Source: Gemmatimonadaceae bacterium (GTDB lineage Bacteria > Gemmatimonadota > Gemmatimonadetes > Gemmatimonadales > Gemmatimonadaceae). From it: 64,000 bases of DNA. Location: the NCBI GenBank assembly GCA_019752115.1, contig JAIEMN010000006.1, forward strand, positions 20,944 to 84,943, read 5' to 3'. The position numbers were made by a program, and so were the translations under genes. The notes below the pieces were generated by a model that saw nothing but the letters and a program-made list of their open reading frames with translations, was not told where the DNA came from and searched no databases. Numbering within the stretch: position 1 is the first letter of the stretch; the number at the start of each line of letters is the position of its first letter. Below are positions 15,370 to 23,948 of the stretch, piece after piece.

Positions 15370-16482
15370 TTAGAGGCGGGGGACGCCCTCGACCCTTCCC
15401 TCGGCGATGACGGCGGCCAGCGCGGCATACACCCGCCCATCCACCAGCTTGTTCACCTGCCCGCGCAGGTAATCCAGCGTGGTTTGCGCGGTCATGGGAT
15501 CGCGATAGGCGCGCTTGCTGGTGAGGGCGTCGAAGGCGTCGGCGGCGGTGAGGATGCGGCCGCCCAAGGTGATGTCCTCGCCGGCGCGGCCGTAGGGGTA
15601 GCCGCTGCCGTCCCAGTGTTCGTGGTGGTCGCGGACGTAGTGCAGGACCTCGCCCAGGTGGCTCAGGGGCTGGAGGATGTCGAGGCCGATCTTCACGTGG
15701 TCCTTTACGTGGGCGAACTCTTCGGCGGTGAGGGGGCCGTTCTTGTTGAGCACCGCTTCGCTGATGCCGATCTTGCCGACGTCGTGCAGGCGGCCGGCGA
15801 GGTGCACGCGCTCCTGCGTGTGCGGGTCGAGGCCGAGTTCCTGGGCGATGGCGGCGCCGAGTTCGGCGACGCGGTGGGAGTGGCCGCGGAGGTAGAGGTC
15901 CTTGGCTTCCATCGCGTTGATGAGCGAGTCGGCCACGCTCACCGTGAGGTCGCGCAGGGCTGCCTTTTCGCGCTCGAGCTGCGCGGTGCGGATGGCGACT
16001 TCTTCACGAATGAGACGGTCGATGCTCTTCCGTTCGAGCGTGCGGGTGCGGCGCTCGAGGGCGCGCTCCACGGCGTTCTGCAGGTCGGGGAGTTCGACGG
16101 GCTTCGTGAGATAATCAAAAGCGCCGCTCCCCAGCGCTTCGGTGGCGCTGGCGGCGTCGTTGACGGCCGTGAGCATGATGATGCCGAGGTTTTCGTCGGC
16201 ATGGAGCGCGCGCGGCACGACTTCGAGGCCGGAGAGGCCGGGCATGCGCAGGTCGCAGAGCATGAGCGCGTACTGCTCGCGGCCCAGCTGTTCGAGGGCG
16301 CTTTCGCCGGAGTCGGCCAGATCCACGGTGTAGCCGCGGCTCTTGAGGAACCGGCTCAGGGCGAGGCGGATGGTGCTTTCGTCGTCGACCACGAGGATTC
16401 GCCGCAGCGTGTCGGTGACGAGCGCGGCGCCGGCCGCTTCGATGGCGCGGACGGATTCGGGGGTGGGGGCAGTGGCAGTCAT
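15370..16482 (-). CDS. HD-GYP response regulator, cyclic-di-GMP phosphodiesterase (RpfG-like)
   Basis: 370 aa. The receiver domain 25-145 has Asp33/Asp34 in VVDDES, phospho-acceptor Asp77 in LMLCDLRMPG and Lys in LTKPVEL. A coiled linker (145-185) leads to an HD-GYP domain with HSHRVAELG (201-209), the metal-binding pair in HDVGKIG (233-239), the DHVKIG motif, HHEHWDGSGYP and ADAFDALTSKRAY. Such enzymes break down cyclic-di-GMP and lower biofilm signalling. It overlaps the stop of the upstream kinase gene by 4 bp (ATGA), so that kinase is its likely partner. Confidence 0.93.
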   Translation of the reverse strand: MTATAPTPESVRAIEAAGAALVTDTLRRILVVDDESTIRLALSRFLKSRGYTVDLADSGESALEQLGREQYALMLCDLRMPGLSGLEVVPRALHADENLGIIMLTAVNDAASATEALGSGAFDYLTKPVELPDLQNAVERALERRTRTLERKSIDRLIREEVAIRTAQLEREKAALRDLTVSVADSLINAMEAKDLYLRGHSHRVAELGAAIAQELGLDPHTQERVHLAGRLHDVGKIGISEAVLNKNGPLTAEEFAHVKDHVKIGLDILQPLSHLGEVLHYVRDHHEHWDGSGYPYGRAGEDITLGGRILTAADAFDALTSKRAYRDPMTAQTTLDYLRGQVNKLVDGRVYAALAAVIAEGRVEGVPRL

Positions 16483-18530
16483 GAGGGCGATTCGACGAAC
16501 GCAGGCGTGCTGGCAAGCACCGGCAAGTTGAGCTGGAAGGTCGTGCCGACGTCGGGCTCCGACTCTACGCTAATGCTGCCGCCGTGGGCGTGCACGATGC
16601 CGTAGCTCACACTGAGCCCGAGACCGGTGCCGAGACCCGCGGGTTTGGTACTGAAGAACGGCTCGAAGATGCGGCGCTTGACCTCGGCGCTCATGCCGCG
16701 GCCGGTGTCGTGCGCGAGGATGTGCACCTGATCGCCACTCGTGCGCGTGGAGAGCGTGAGCACCCGCTCGAGACGGCCCTGCATGGCGAATTCGGCGTTG
16801 CTGATCATGTTGAGCAGCACCTGCTGCAACTTCTGCTCGTCGCCGCTGACCTTGGGGGCATTGGGATCGAGCTCGAGCGTCACCTTCACGCCGGCCTGCC
16901 GCAGCGGATACGTGCGGAGGCGCACGACCTGTTGCAGCATGGCGTTCACATCCACCGGCCCGAAGCCGCGATCGGTCTTGCGCGCAAAGAGGAGCAGGTC
17001 GCGAATGACGCCCTTGGCGCGATCGCTTTCCTGCTTGATGAGCTGCACGCTTTCGCGCTGTTCCTCGCCCAGCTCTTCTTCGAGCAGGATCTGCGCGAAC
17101 GCCGAAATGCCGGTCAGCGGATTGTTGATCTCGTGCGCGACGCCAGCGACGAGTTCGCCGAGCGCGACCATCTTTTCGGTGTGGCGCAGCTGTTCTTCGA
17201 CGTGCCGGTCCTGCGACACATCGCGCACGCTGACGACCTGGCCGAGGATATCGCCAGTGTGCCCGCGGAGTGGCGCAATGCTTACGGCGGCAGGGAACTC
17301 CGCGCCGTTCTTGCGGCGATGGATGTCGTGCGAGATGCGCACGCCGGCTTCGACAATGCCGGAGCCGGCGTCGAGCCCTTCGCGCGTGTCGGCGCCCACG
17401 ACGAGATCCTCGAACTTCATTTCCATGAGCTCCGGCTGCGTCCACCCGTATTCGCGCGCGGTGGCGGGGTTGGCGTAGCGGATGCCGCTCTGATCGAGAA
17501 TGAAGATCGGGTGATTGATCGTGGTGAGGCCGGTGGCGAGGAGATGCTCGCGTTCACGCGCGAAGCGTTCTTCCTCGTCGAGCAGCATGGCGTCGAGGGA
17601 GAGCGTGAGGGGCGTGGCCACGTACTCCAGCGCACGGCCGAGGCGTTTGAGGGTACGCAGGCTCGTGTCGCTCGCGAGGACGCGGAGTTCGCCGATTTGA
17701 TGACCGCGCGACGCCAGCGAGAGGACGCGGAGTGGATCGCTCGTCTCGGGGGGCTGCTCGACGCCCACATAGTATTCGAGCGCGCCGTTGGCGGCGATGT
17801 ATTCGAGGTGGCCGTCGCGGGCGCGACTTACGCCGAGGGCGAGGCCGCGCACGGGGAGCGCGCGCGCGAGCACATCGAGGAGCTGCTGCGCGCCGGGCAC
17901 GAGCTGCGTGGCGTGAATGGCGACGCGCCCGAGCGCCGCCGAGAGTTCGGCGCGGCGGCGTTGGCGGCGTTGCGCGGTGACGAGGCGCGCGGCTTCGGCG
18001 GCGGTGGCGGCGTGGCCGGTGAGGACGGCCACGAGAAAGAGATCTTCGCCGTCGAAGGCATGCCCGGGGGAGGCGACGAGGCGCAGCACGCCGGCGCCGT
18101 GGCGCATGTCGCGCACCGGAGCGCAGAGCTCGGTGGTGCCGGCGGGGGCGTCGGGATGCGGGGTGAGCCGCGTGGCCATGTGGGCGACACCGCTGTCGCC
18201 CACGGCACGGACCAGCTCGAGATCGAGCGTGTCGGCGTCCGCGGGGTCGAGTGGGGTGCCGACGCGTACGACGCGATCGATGCGCTCCCCGCGGAACCGA
18301 TAGAGCTCGGCGACGTGGCAGGGGAAGACGAGCATGGCCGCGTCGGCCACGGCGCGGGCCAGCCCATCGCCCACGGTGGCGTGCGCGAGCTGCCGCGCCA
18401 GCTGTTGCTGGGCGCGTACCAATTCGGCCAGTCGATGGCCAGAGCGCTCGCGATACTGTCGCGGTTCGGTCACGTGCTCCCGACAGGGGTCCCCGGAATT
18501 GACGCACCGGGGGCACACGACGTCGCGCAC
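16479..18530 (-). CDS. GAF-PAS sensor histidine kinase
   Basis: 683 aa from a GTG start. The N-terminus has a small cysteine cluster (CPRCVNSGDPC, residues 6-16) that might bind a metal. GAF-like regions follow at about 35-190 and 195-310, then a PAS domain at about 325-440 (PIFILDQSGIRYANPATAREYG). The HisKA domain has phospho-acceptor His466 in GVAHEINNPLTG, and the HATPase domain has LNMISNAEFA and GTGLGLSVSYG. It is soluble, with no membrane helix. Its stop overlaps the HD-GYP regulator start, so the pair forms a two-component system acting on cyclic-di-GMP. The true start could be a few codons downstream. Confidence 0.9.
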   Translation of the reverse strand: MRDVVCPRCVNSGDPCREHVTEPRQYRERSGHRLAELVRAQQQLARQLAHATVGDGLARAVADAAMLVFPCHVAELYRFRGERIDRVVRVGTPLDPADADTLDLELVRAVGDSGVAHMATRLTPHPDAPAGTTELCAPVRDMRHGAGVLRLVASPGHAFDGEDLFLVAVLTGHAATAAEAARLVTAQRRQRRRAELSAALGRVAIHATQLVPGAQQLLDVLARALPVRGLALGVSRARDGHLEYIAANGALEYYVGVEQPPETSDPLRVLSLASRGHQIGELRVLASDTSLRTLKRLGRALEYVATPLTLSLDAMLLDEEERFAREREHLLATGLTTINHPIFILDQSGIRYANPATAREYGWTQPELMEMKFEDLVVGADTREGLDAGSGIVEAGVRISHDIHRRKNGAEFPAAVSIAPLRGHTGDILGQVVSVRDVSQDRHVEEQLRHTEKMVALGELVAGVAHEINNPLTGISAFAQILLEEELGEEQRESVQLIKQESDRAKGVIRDLLLFARKTDRGFGPVDVNAMLQQVVRLRTYPLRQAGVKVTLELDPNAPKVSGDEQKLQQVLLNMISNAEFAMQGRLERVLTLSTRTSGDQVHILAHDTGRGMSAEVKRRIFEPFFSTKPAGLGTGLGLSVSYGIVHAHGGSISVESEPDVGTTFQLNLPVLASTPAFVESPS

Positions 18531-18663
18531 GCGGCCCGGGCTGGTCTTCCCAGTTGATAGACCCTACCGCGCGGGCCAAGTGCCGGCAATCAGGGTTTTT
18601 GCTGATGGCCGGCCTGGCGGTTCGTCCCTGCGATTGGACGGGGGCGCCAACCGGTGGGGCGGC
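18531..18663. other. Gap before kinase gene with possible terminator hairpin
   Basis: The 133-bp gap between two minus-strand genes contains an imperfect hairpin around 18582-18613 (CCGGCAATCAG, loop GGTTTTTG, CTGATGGCCGG) and a GC-rich end near the zinc-ribbon gene. It may end transcription of that gene and start the kinase gene. Confidence 0.35.
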
Positions 18664-19458
18664 TTACTTGCCGCCCCGGGCCTCGGCGGCGGTGCGGTCG
18701 ATTTCCGCCTTGTGCATGTCGTACTCCGGCTTCTTCGTGGCGAGCTGGGCGTCCAGCACCTTCAGGAAGAGCGCGTCGAACGTCTTGATGTCGGCCGCCT
18801 TGTTGGCGAGGCGGGCCGCATGGGTCGCGAGCATGAGCCCCAGCAGGTTCTCGGGCTCGGCCTTGAGGATGGTGTCGGCGTGGGCGGCGGCGACGGCCGC
18901 ATTGCCGAGCATCTCGTTGATCTGGCCGAGGTGGTAGCGCTCGTCGATGCTCTTGGTTTCGAGCATCTCGTGCGCGGCGAGGGCCATGGGGGCGAAGAAG
19001 GCCGCCGAGTCGGCCTTGCCGGCCTGGACGTACGCCATGATGCGACCGTAGAGGCGGTTGGCGCGCTCGTTGGGCGACATGTTGGCGATGTCGGGGGGGG
19101 CGGCGCCGCTGCCGCCGTTGGCGAAGGGGGCTGCCATGCCTGGGGGGGCGGCGGCTTCGCTTGGCTTGGGCTGGGTGGTGGCGAGGTAGGCGGAGCCGGC
19201 GATGAGGCCGGCGAGGCCCAGGAGCCAGGGGAGGGCGGTGGCGGAGGACTTGGCGCGGGTGACGAGGGGGGCGGGGGGGGCGGTGTCCTCGTCTTCAACT
19301 GCGGAAGCCTGTACGGCGGAAGCTGGGACTGCGGGAGCTGGGACTGCGGGGGCTGCGGCGCCTACTTGGTGGCCGCAGGCGTGGCAGAACTTGGCGGTGG
19401 GCGAGAGGGGGGCGCCGCACTCGCTGCAGAACTTGGGGGCCGGGGCTGTGTCGGTCAT
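18664..19458 (-). CDS. Zinc-ribbon membrane protein with C-terminal helical repeats
   Basis: 264 aa. Residues 9-33 are a double-CxxC zinc ribbon (FCSECGAPLSPTAKFCHACG). A Pro/Ala/Val linker (35-65), a membrane helix (about 74-95, LPWLLGLAGLIAGSAYLA), another flexible stretch, and a C-terminal helical region (about 125-264) with TPR-like spacing follow. The zinc ribbon is cytoplasmic and the helical part outside, or the reverse. Function is unknown. Part of the linker (PAVPAPAVPASAVQASA) is encoded by a dispersed 15-bp repeat. It is divergent from the glutamine synthetase gene over 54 bp. Confidence 0.75.
   Translation of the reverse strand: MTDTAPAPKFCSECGAPLSPTAKFCHACGHQVGAAAPAVPAPAVPASAVQASAVEDEDTAPPAPLVTRAKSSATALPWLLGLAGLIAGSAYLATTQPKPSEAAAPPGMAAPFANGGSGAAPPDIANMSPNERANRLYGRIMAYVQAGKADSAAFFAPMALAAHEMLETKSIDERYHLGQINEMLGNAAVAAAHADTILKAEPENLLGLMLATHAARLANKAADIKTFDALFLKVLDAQLATKKPEYDMHKAEIDRTAAEARGGK
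19297..19360. repeat. 15-bp CTGGGACTGCGGGAG units inside coding sequence
   Basis: About four units inside the zinc-ribbon gene, including CTGGGACTGCGGGAG and CTGGGACTGCGGGGG, preceded by GCGGAAGCCTGTACGGCGG that differs by one base from 9640-9658. The unit is 15 bp here, which keeps the reading frame, but 14 bp in the intergenic copy at 9631-9707. On the coding strand it gives PAVPAPAVPASAVQASA. Confidence 0.8.
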
Positions 19459-19512
19459 GGCAGGCGGAAGGTACTACAATACAAGCGTCTCGGAACACTC
19501 AGCCCTCTCCCT

Positions 19513-20880
19513 GTGCCTACTCCCAGTCGCTCGCTCGTTCCTGCCAATCTCGAGGGTGCCTCGACGGCCGACATTCTGGAGTTGGCCGAAGCGCAGCAGG
19601 TGCGATTCCTTCGCCTGCAGTTCACGGACATTCTGGGCGTCATCAAAAACGTCGAGATTCCGTCGTCGCAGTTCAGGAAGGCGCTCAAGGGCGACATCAT
19701 GTTCGACGGCTCGAGCATCGCGGGCTTTGTGCGCGTGGAAGAGTCGGACATGCTGCTCGCGCCGGATCTGAGCACGTTCCAGATCTTTCCGTGGGGCGAT
19801 CCGGCGGCGCGGGTGGGGCGGCTGATCTGCGATATCACGATGCCCGATGGGTCGCCGTTTGCGGGCGATCCGCGCGGCGCGCTCAAGAAGCAGCTGGGGC
19901 TCGCGAAGGCCCAGGGCTACGTGATGAACGCGGGGATGGAAGCGGAGTTCTTCCTCTTCAAGCCCACCGCCGATGGCCGGCCCGCGACCGACACGCACGA
20001 CAGCGGCGGCTACTTCGATCTCGCGCCGATGGATCAGGGCGAAGATGCGCGGCGCGCAATTGTCGATGCGCTCGAGCAGATGGGCTTTGAAGTGGAAGCG
20101 GCGCATCACGAAGTGGCGCACGGGCAGCATGAGATCGACTTCCGCTACGCCGATGCGCTGCGCACGGCCGACAACATCGCGACGTTCCGCTTCGTCGTGA
20201 AGCAGGTCGCGCGGCAGTTCGGGTTGTATGCGTCGTTCATGCCCAAGCCGGTGTTCGGACAGAACGGCAGCGGCATGCACACGCATCAGAGCCTCTTCGC
20301 CAATGGGCAGAACGCGTTCTGGGACCCGCAGCGCGAATGGGCACTGAGCAAGACGGCGCTGCACTACATCGGCGGCCTGCTGCGCCACGCGCGCGGGATG
20401 ACGGCGGTCACCAATCCGCTGGTGAATTCGTACAAGCGGCTGGTGCCGGGCTTTGAGGCGCCGGTGAACGTGGCGTGGAGCATGCGGAACCGGTCGCCGA
20501 TGATCCGCGTGCCGGAGCGCCGCGGGTCGGGGACACGGCTCGAGTTGCGTACGCCGGACCCGTCGGCGAATCCGTACCTGGCGCTCACGGTGATGCTCGC
20601 CGCCGGCCTGGATGGGCTGGCCACCGAGGCGGACTGGCGCGAACCGGTGAACACGAACATCTGGGAGCTGTCGTACCGGGAGCGCCGCCGGCTGCGCATT
20701 GACGACCTCCCGACGTCACTGTCGGAAGCGTGCGACGAGCTCGAGAAGGACGATGTGATCTGCGCGGCGCTGGGGGAGCACATCACGCAGCAGTTCCTGG
20801 CGGCCAAGCGTGCGGAGTGGGAGGAGTACAACCAGCAGGTGACACGCTGGGAGATGGATCGGTATCTGCCGCGGTACTAG
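19513..20880 (+). CDS. glnA: Glutamine synthetase type I
   Basis: 455 aa from GTG 19513 (the frame is open far upstream, but the enzyme begins about here; length fits GSI-alpha of 440-450). Signatures seen: MFDGSSIAGF, the metal site GMEAEFFLF, HEIDFRYADA, the ATP and ammonia region NPLVNSYKRLVPGFEAP, and RNRSPMIRVP. The C-terminal end lacks the adenylylation motif NLYDLPPEE of GSI-beta; it has RIDDLPTSL, as in Bacillus-type enzymes, so control is probably by feedback or regulator binding, not adenylylation. It makes glutamine from glutamate and ammonia with ATP. An inverted-repeat element starts directly after its stop. Confidence 0.93.
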   Translation: MPTPSRSLVPANLEGASTADILELAEAQQVRFLRLQFTDILGVIKNVEIPSSQFRKALKGDIMFDGSSIAGFVRVEESDMLLAPDLSTFQIFPWGDPAARVGRLICDITMPDGSPFAGDPRGALKKQLGLAKAQGYVMNAGMEAEFFLFKPTADGRPATDTHDSGGYFDLAPMDQGEDARRAIVDALEQMGFEVEAAHHEVAHGQHEIDFRYADALRTADNIATFRFVVKQVARQFGLYASFMPKPVFGQNGSGMHTHQSLFANGQNAFWDPQREWALSKTALHYIGGLLRHARGMTAVTNPLVNSYKRLVPGFEAPVNVAWSMRNRSPMIRVPERRGSGTRLELRTPDPSANPYLALTVMLAAGLDGLATEADWREPVNTNIWELSYRERRRLRIDDLPTSLSEACDELEKDDVICAALGEHITQQFLAAKRAEWEEYNQQVTRWEMDRYLPRY

Positions 20881-20997
20881 CACCGCACGTTCTCCGTTCC
20901 TCCGCTCCACCGCCCCTCCGCGGTGCAGGCCCAGCGATTCGTCCGGCTTCGCTGTACCTGCCATGCGGAGCAGCGGCGATGCGGAGCAACGGAGGGG
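20881..20997. repeat. Palindromic element after glnA (TTCTCCGT / GCGGAG family)
   Basis: It begins immediately after the TAG stop. A short hairpin CACCGC (20881-20886) / GCGGTG (20920-20925) is followed by a larger pairing of CCGTTCCTCCGC (20895-20906) with GCGGAGCAACGG (20981-20992), 11 of 12 matching. It shares CGCCCCTCCGC and TTCTCCGT with the element at 11300-11366. It probably ends glnA transcription before sodA. Confidence 0.65.
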
Positions 20998-21018
20998 ACA
21001 TTTGGGGATTACTTTCTC

Positions 21019-21684
21019 ATGATGCGATCACTTTTCTCGAACGTCGTGCCCGGCCCGGATGCGGTGCTGGACCAGAAGTATCCGTTCGTGCTGCCTGACC
21101 TCGGTTATGCCGCCACGGCGGTGGAGCCGGCGGTGGACGCGCAGACGATGGGGATTCATCACGACAAGCATCACGCGACGTACGTGACGAATCTCAACAA
21201 GGCGCTCGAGAATCAGCCCACGCTGCATGACCGCACGCTGGGGCAGCTGTTGCTCGGGTTGCATCGCGTGCCGCCGGCCGTGCAGACGGCCATTCGCAAC
21301 AATGGCGGCGGGCATGCGAATCACGCGCTCTTTTGGAAGCTGCTCTCGCCCGGTGGCGCCACGGCGCCGACGGGGCGGTTGGCGGAGATGGTGAAGCGCG
21401 AGTTCGAATCGCTCGACGCGCTCAAGGCACAGCTCAAGGCGGCCGGCACGGGGCAGTTCGGCAGCGGCTGGGCGTGGCTGGTGAAGACGGCCACGAACCG
21501 GCTCGCGATTCGCGGGCTGCCGAATCAGGATTCGCCGCTGCTCGAAGGCGAGCTCCCGATCGTGGGGATCGATGTGTGGGAGCATGCGTACTATCTCAAG
21601 TACCAGAACCGGCGCGCGGATTACCTCGACGCGGTGCTGGGGCGGATCAATTGGGATGTGGCGTCGGCGCAGGTAGCCGGCTAA
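21019..21684 (+). CDS. sodA: Superoxide dismutase, Mn-type
   Basis: 221 aa from ATG 21019 (ATG 21022 is equally possible; the longer frame is repeat-derived). Metal ligands are seen in [21 protein letters not shown], and [13 protein letters not shown] (Asp and His). The glutamine that favours manganese is in LPNQDSPL, and GGGHANH is the Mn-type pattern, so manganese is the likely metal. No signal peptide is evident; it should act in the cytoplasm, turning superoxide into peroxide and oxygen. It is followed at once by the longest perfect palindrome of the window. Confidence 0.93.
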   Translation: MMRSLFSNVVPGPDAVLDQKYPFVLPDLGYAATAVEPAVDAQTMGIHHDKHHATYVTNLNKALENQPTLHDRTLGQLLLGLHRVPPAVQTAIRNNGGGHANHALFWKLLSPGGATAPTGRLAEMVKREFESLDALKAQLKAAGTGQFGSGWAWLVKTATNRLAIRGLPNQDSPLLEGELPIVGIDVWEHAYYLKYQNRRADYLDAVLGRINWDVASAQVAG

Positions 21685-21687
21685 GCG

Positions 21688-21800
21688 AAACCCGCAACAA
21701 CCCAGAACCCGAAACAACCCACGACCCACCACCAAAAACCCGGAACCCAGAACTGATCAGTTCTGGGTTCCGGGTTTTTGGTTGTGGGTTCTGGGTTTTT
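21688..21800. repeat. AACCC/GGGTT palindrome, copy 1 (52-bp perfect core)
   Basis: The core 21731-21782 is a perfect 52-bp palindrome centred on TGATCA (21754-21759), with arms such as AACCCGGAACCCAGAACTGA. Outer arms of AACCC-type words extend it to about 113 bp. It fills the whole gap between sodA (stop 21684) and the convergent lipoprotein gene, whose TAA stop starts at 21799 inside the right-hand T-run. On either strand it gives a hairpin followed by several Ts, so it probably serves as a two-way terminator. Confidence 0.9.
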
Positions 21801-22854
21801 ACAAGCCGATGGGGAAGCGGTATTGCCACACCACCCCACGCCCGCCGAGCAGGAACGTGAGACCGGTGGGGTCCGGGCGTGGGCGGAGGACGTGGTGGTC
21901 GTCTTCGAGCACTTCGGCGTAGGCCACGCTGCCGTCGCTGCCGAAGACGCAGAGGACGCTGCGGTGCCAGTTGTTGGCGGCGTTGTAGACCGCGGCGAAG
22001 GGGCCCTTGGGGTCGTTCGTCAGAAAGGCGGCGGCGACGACGTGCAGTGGGGCGACGAGCGCGGGCGCCTGAAAGGTGCGTACCGGTGCGAGGAGCGAGT
22101 CGTACACGCTGATCGTGGTGCCGGCGGAGCTCACGAGATACGGGCGCTCGTTCGCGGCGACGACAGGCGTCATCACCGGCTCGATCCAGCTGCCGGTGGG
22201 CAGCGTGAGCGCGGCGAGCGTGCTGCCGCTGGGGCCGATGAGGTTGAAGGTGCTGTCGCTCGTGCCGAGGAGGTATTCGCGCGTGCTGCCGCCGATCCAG
22301 TTGGCGCCGAGGAGGGCGCGGCCCTTGGTGCGGCGGCTTTTGATCTTGCCGGTGGCGAAGTCGAGGATGGCGATACTGTCGCTGCCGGAGACGATCACGG
22401 CGGGGCCGTCGGCGAGATCGGCGATGGCGATGGAGCCCATGTTGCGCACGTCGCCGTCGTAGCGCCACACGAGTTCACCGGTGGGGGAGAGACGCGCGGC
22501 GCTGGGTTTGCCGAACTGGCCGCTCACCACGACGCCGGCGACGTGACCGCTGTCGTTGATGATGGCGTGCACCGATTCCATCGCGACTGGCGACGGGAAG
22601 CATTCAGCGGTGGCGTCGGTGGAGGCGATGCGGCAGAACGCGTCGCCGACGGCGAGCATGCCGGTATCGGCGGGGCCCTGGGCGAGCCCCCAGACGGCGC
22701 CGAGGCGGGAGTCGGCGCCGTACCGGGTCAGTTCGGGTTTGACGCGCGCCACGTCCACGTGGGCGGCTTCGAGCGTCTTCGGGACGCTCAGGCTACTGTC
22801 GCCGCAGGCGGCGAGGGGCAGGAGCAGGACGGCGAGCACGACAGGAAAGCGCAT
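21799..22854 (-). CDS. Beta-propeller lipoprotein
   Basis: 351 aa. A lipoprotein signal is clear: hydrophobic LAVLLLPLAAC with Cys17 as the lipidation site. The rest has repeated strands of the type GDVRNMGSIAIADLADG and VYDSLLAPVRTF, as in WD40/YncE-like propellers. The family is often involved in binding or stress proteins of the cell envelope, but no exact function is evident. It is divergent from the S1/P1-type hydrolase gene over 84 bp, so the two may share regulation. It converges on sodA across a palindromic repeat. Confidence 0.6.
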   Translation of the reverse strand: MRFPVVLAVLLLPLAACGDSSLSVPKTLEAAHVDVARVKPELTRYGADSRLGAVWGLAQGPADTGMLAVGDAFCRIASTDATAECFPSPVAMESVHAIINDSGHVAGVVVSGQFGKPSAARLSPTGELVWRYDGDVRNMGSIAIADLADGPAVIVSGSDSIAILDFATGKIKSRRTKGRALLGANWIGGSTREYLLGTSDSTFNLIGPSGSTLAALTLPTGSWIEPVMTPVVAANERPYLVSSAGTTISVYDSLLAPVRTFQAPALVAPLHVVAAAFLTNDPKGPFAAVYNAANNWHRSVLCVFGSDGSVAYAEVLEDDHHVLRPRPDPTGLTFLLGGRGVVWQYRFPIGL

Positions 22855-22938
22855 CGCGCGAATATCGCGGTTGGGCTCGCCGACACAAGGGACGGGCGTC
22901 GGAGGCGCGGGGCTCTCGCGGCCTTGCTATGTTCCGGC

Positions 22939-23844
22939 ATGCACGCCATCACACGCTCCCGCTTGCTCCGTGGCACGCTTGCCGCGGCCCTGCTCGCCCT
23001 TCCCGCTACGCTCAACGCGTGGGGTGATGCGGGGCATCGCATCATCGGCCTCACCGCAGCGCAAGCGCTGCCGGCCGACATGCCGAAGTTCTTCCGCGAT
23101 GCGGCGGAACAGCTGAGCTATCTCAATCCGGAGCCCGATCGCTGGAAGGATCGCGCCGAGTCGCAGCTCGAGCCGGCGCTCAATGGTGGGACGAGCCCGG
23201 ATCATTACATCGATATGGATCTCATCGATCTGGGCGCGCTCGACAAGGCACTCGCCGCGCCGCATCGCTGGGCCTTCTCCGATTCGCTCCGCCCACTCGG
23301 CGTGGGCGCCGACAAGATGGGGCTCCTGCCGTACACGATTCTCGAGCACACGTCCAAGCTGCGTGAAGACTTCCGTCTGTGGCGCATCGCGCCCAACGAT
23401 TCGGTGCGGAAGTGGATCGAAGCGCGTATCATCGATGACGCCGGCCTGCTCGGCCACTACGTGGCGGATGGCTCGAACCCGCATCACACCACGAAGCATC
23501 ACAACGGCTGGGTCGGCGACAACCCGAAGGGGTACACGACCGACAATCGCTTCCACTACCGCTTCGAGTCGGCGTTCGTGCAGGCGCACATCAAGGCGCC
23601 CGATGTGAAGGCCGCGATGACGCACGCGCCGCAGACGTTCCCCGCGCTGCGGCCGGCGGTGCTGGCGTATCTCAAGGAGTCGTACAGCCACCTCGAGGAG
23701 TTGTATCAGCTCGACGGCAAGATGCAGTTTGCGCCCGAGCAGGCGACGCCGGAGCAGAAGGCGTTCGCGGTGGCGCGGCTGGCGGCGGGAGCGGAAATGC
23801 TGCGGGATCTGTGGTACACGGCGTGGGCGACGTCAGGGAAGTAA
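22939..23844 (+). CDS. Secreted S1/P1-type zinc-dependent hydrolase
   Basis: 301 aa from ATG 22939. A signal peptide (TLAAALLALPATLNA) ends just before WGDAGHRIIGLTAAQAL; the N-terminal Trp and His of WGxxGH are zinc ligands in S1/P1 nucleases and phospholipase C. Further metal residues appear in SPDHYIDMD and LGHYVADGSNPHH. Such enzymes cut single-stranded nucleic acids or phospholipids outside the membrane. The sequence is divergent from classical S1 nuclease, so phospholipase C-like activity is possible. An AACCC palindrome starts directly after its TAA stop. Confidence 0.8.
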   Translation: MHAITRSRLLRGTLAAALLALPATLNAWGDAGHRIIGLTAAQALPADMPKFFRDAAEQLSYLNPEPDRWKDRAESQLEPALNGGTSPDHYIDMDLIDLGALDKALAAPHRWAFSDSLRPLGVGADKMGLLPYTILEHTSKLREDFRLWRIAPNDSVRKWIEARIIDDAGLLGHYVADGSNPHHTTKHHNGWVGDNPKGYTTDNRFHYRFESAFVQAHIKAPDVKAAMTHAPQTFPALRPAVLAYLKESYSHLEELYQLDGKMQFAPEQATPEQKAFAVARLAAGAEMLRDLWYTAWATSGK

Positions 23845-23926
23845 CCCGCCAACCCCAAACCTTATGACCCCGAACCCCAAACTGATCAGTTTGGGGTTCG
23901 GGGTTTTAGGGTTTGGGGTTCTTGGG
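23845..23926. repeat. AACCC/GGGTT palindrome, copy 2
   Basis: 82 bp, starting at the very next base after the upstream stop codon. Arms of 41 bp meet at TGATCA (23883-23888); the inner 38 bp (ACCCCGAACCCCAAACTGA and its complement) are perfect, the outer parts imperfect. It ends 22 bp before the GTG start of the glycosyltransferase. Confidence 0.88.
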
Positions 23927-23948
23927 TTTTTGGCTTCTATCTTCTGGC

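Noticed and set aside
18334..20880. Very long frame that includes the glutamine synthetase
   Set aside because: The upstream 390 codons are the antisense of the kinase and zinc-ribbon genes and have shadow-type composition. The enzyme starts at GTG 19513.
21688..21800. AACCC/GGGTT runs resembling telomere repeats
   Set aside because: The words are irregular, form internal palindromes between genes, and are not at a sequence end, so they are not telomeres.
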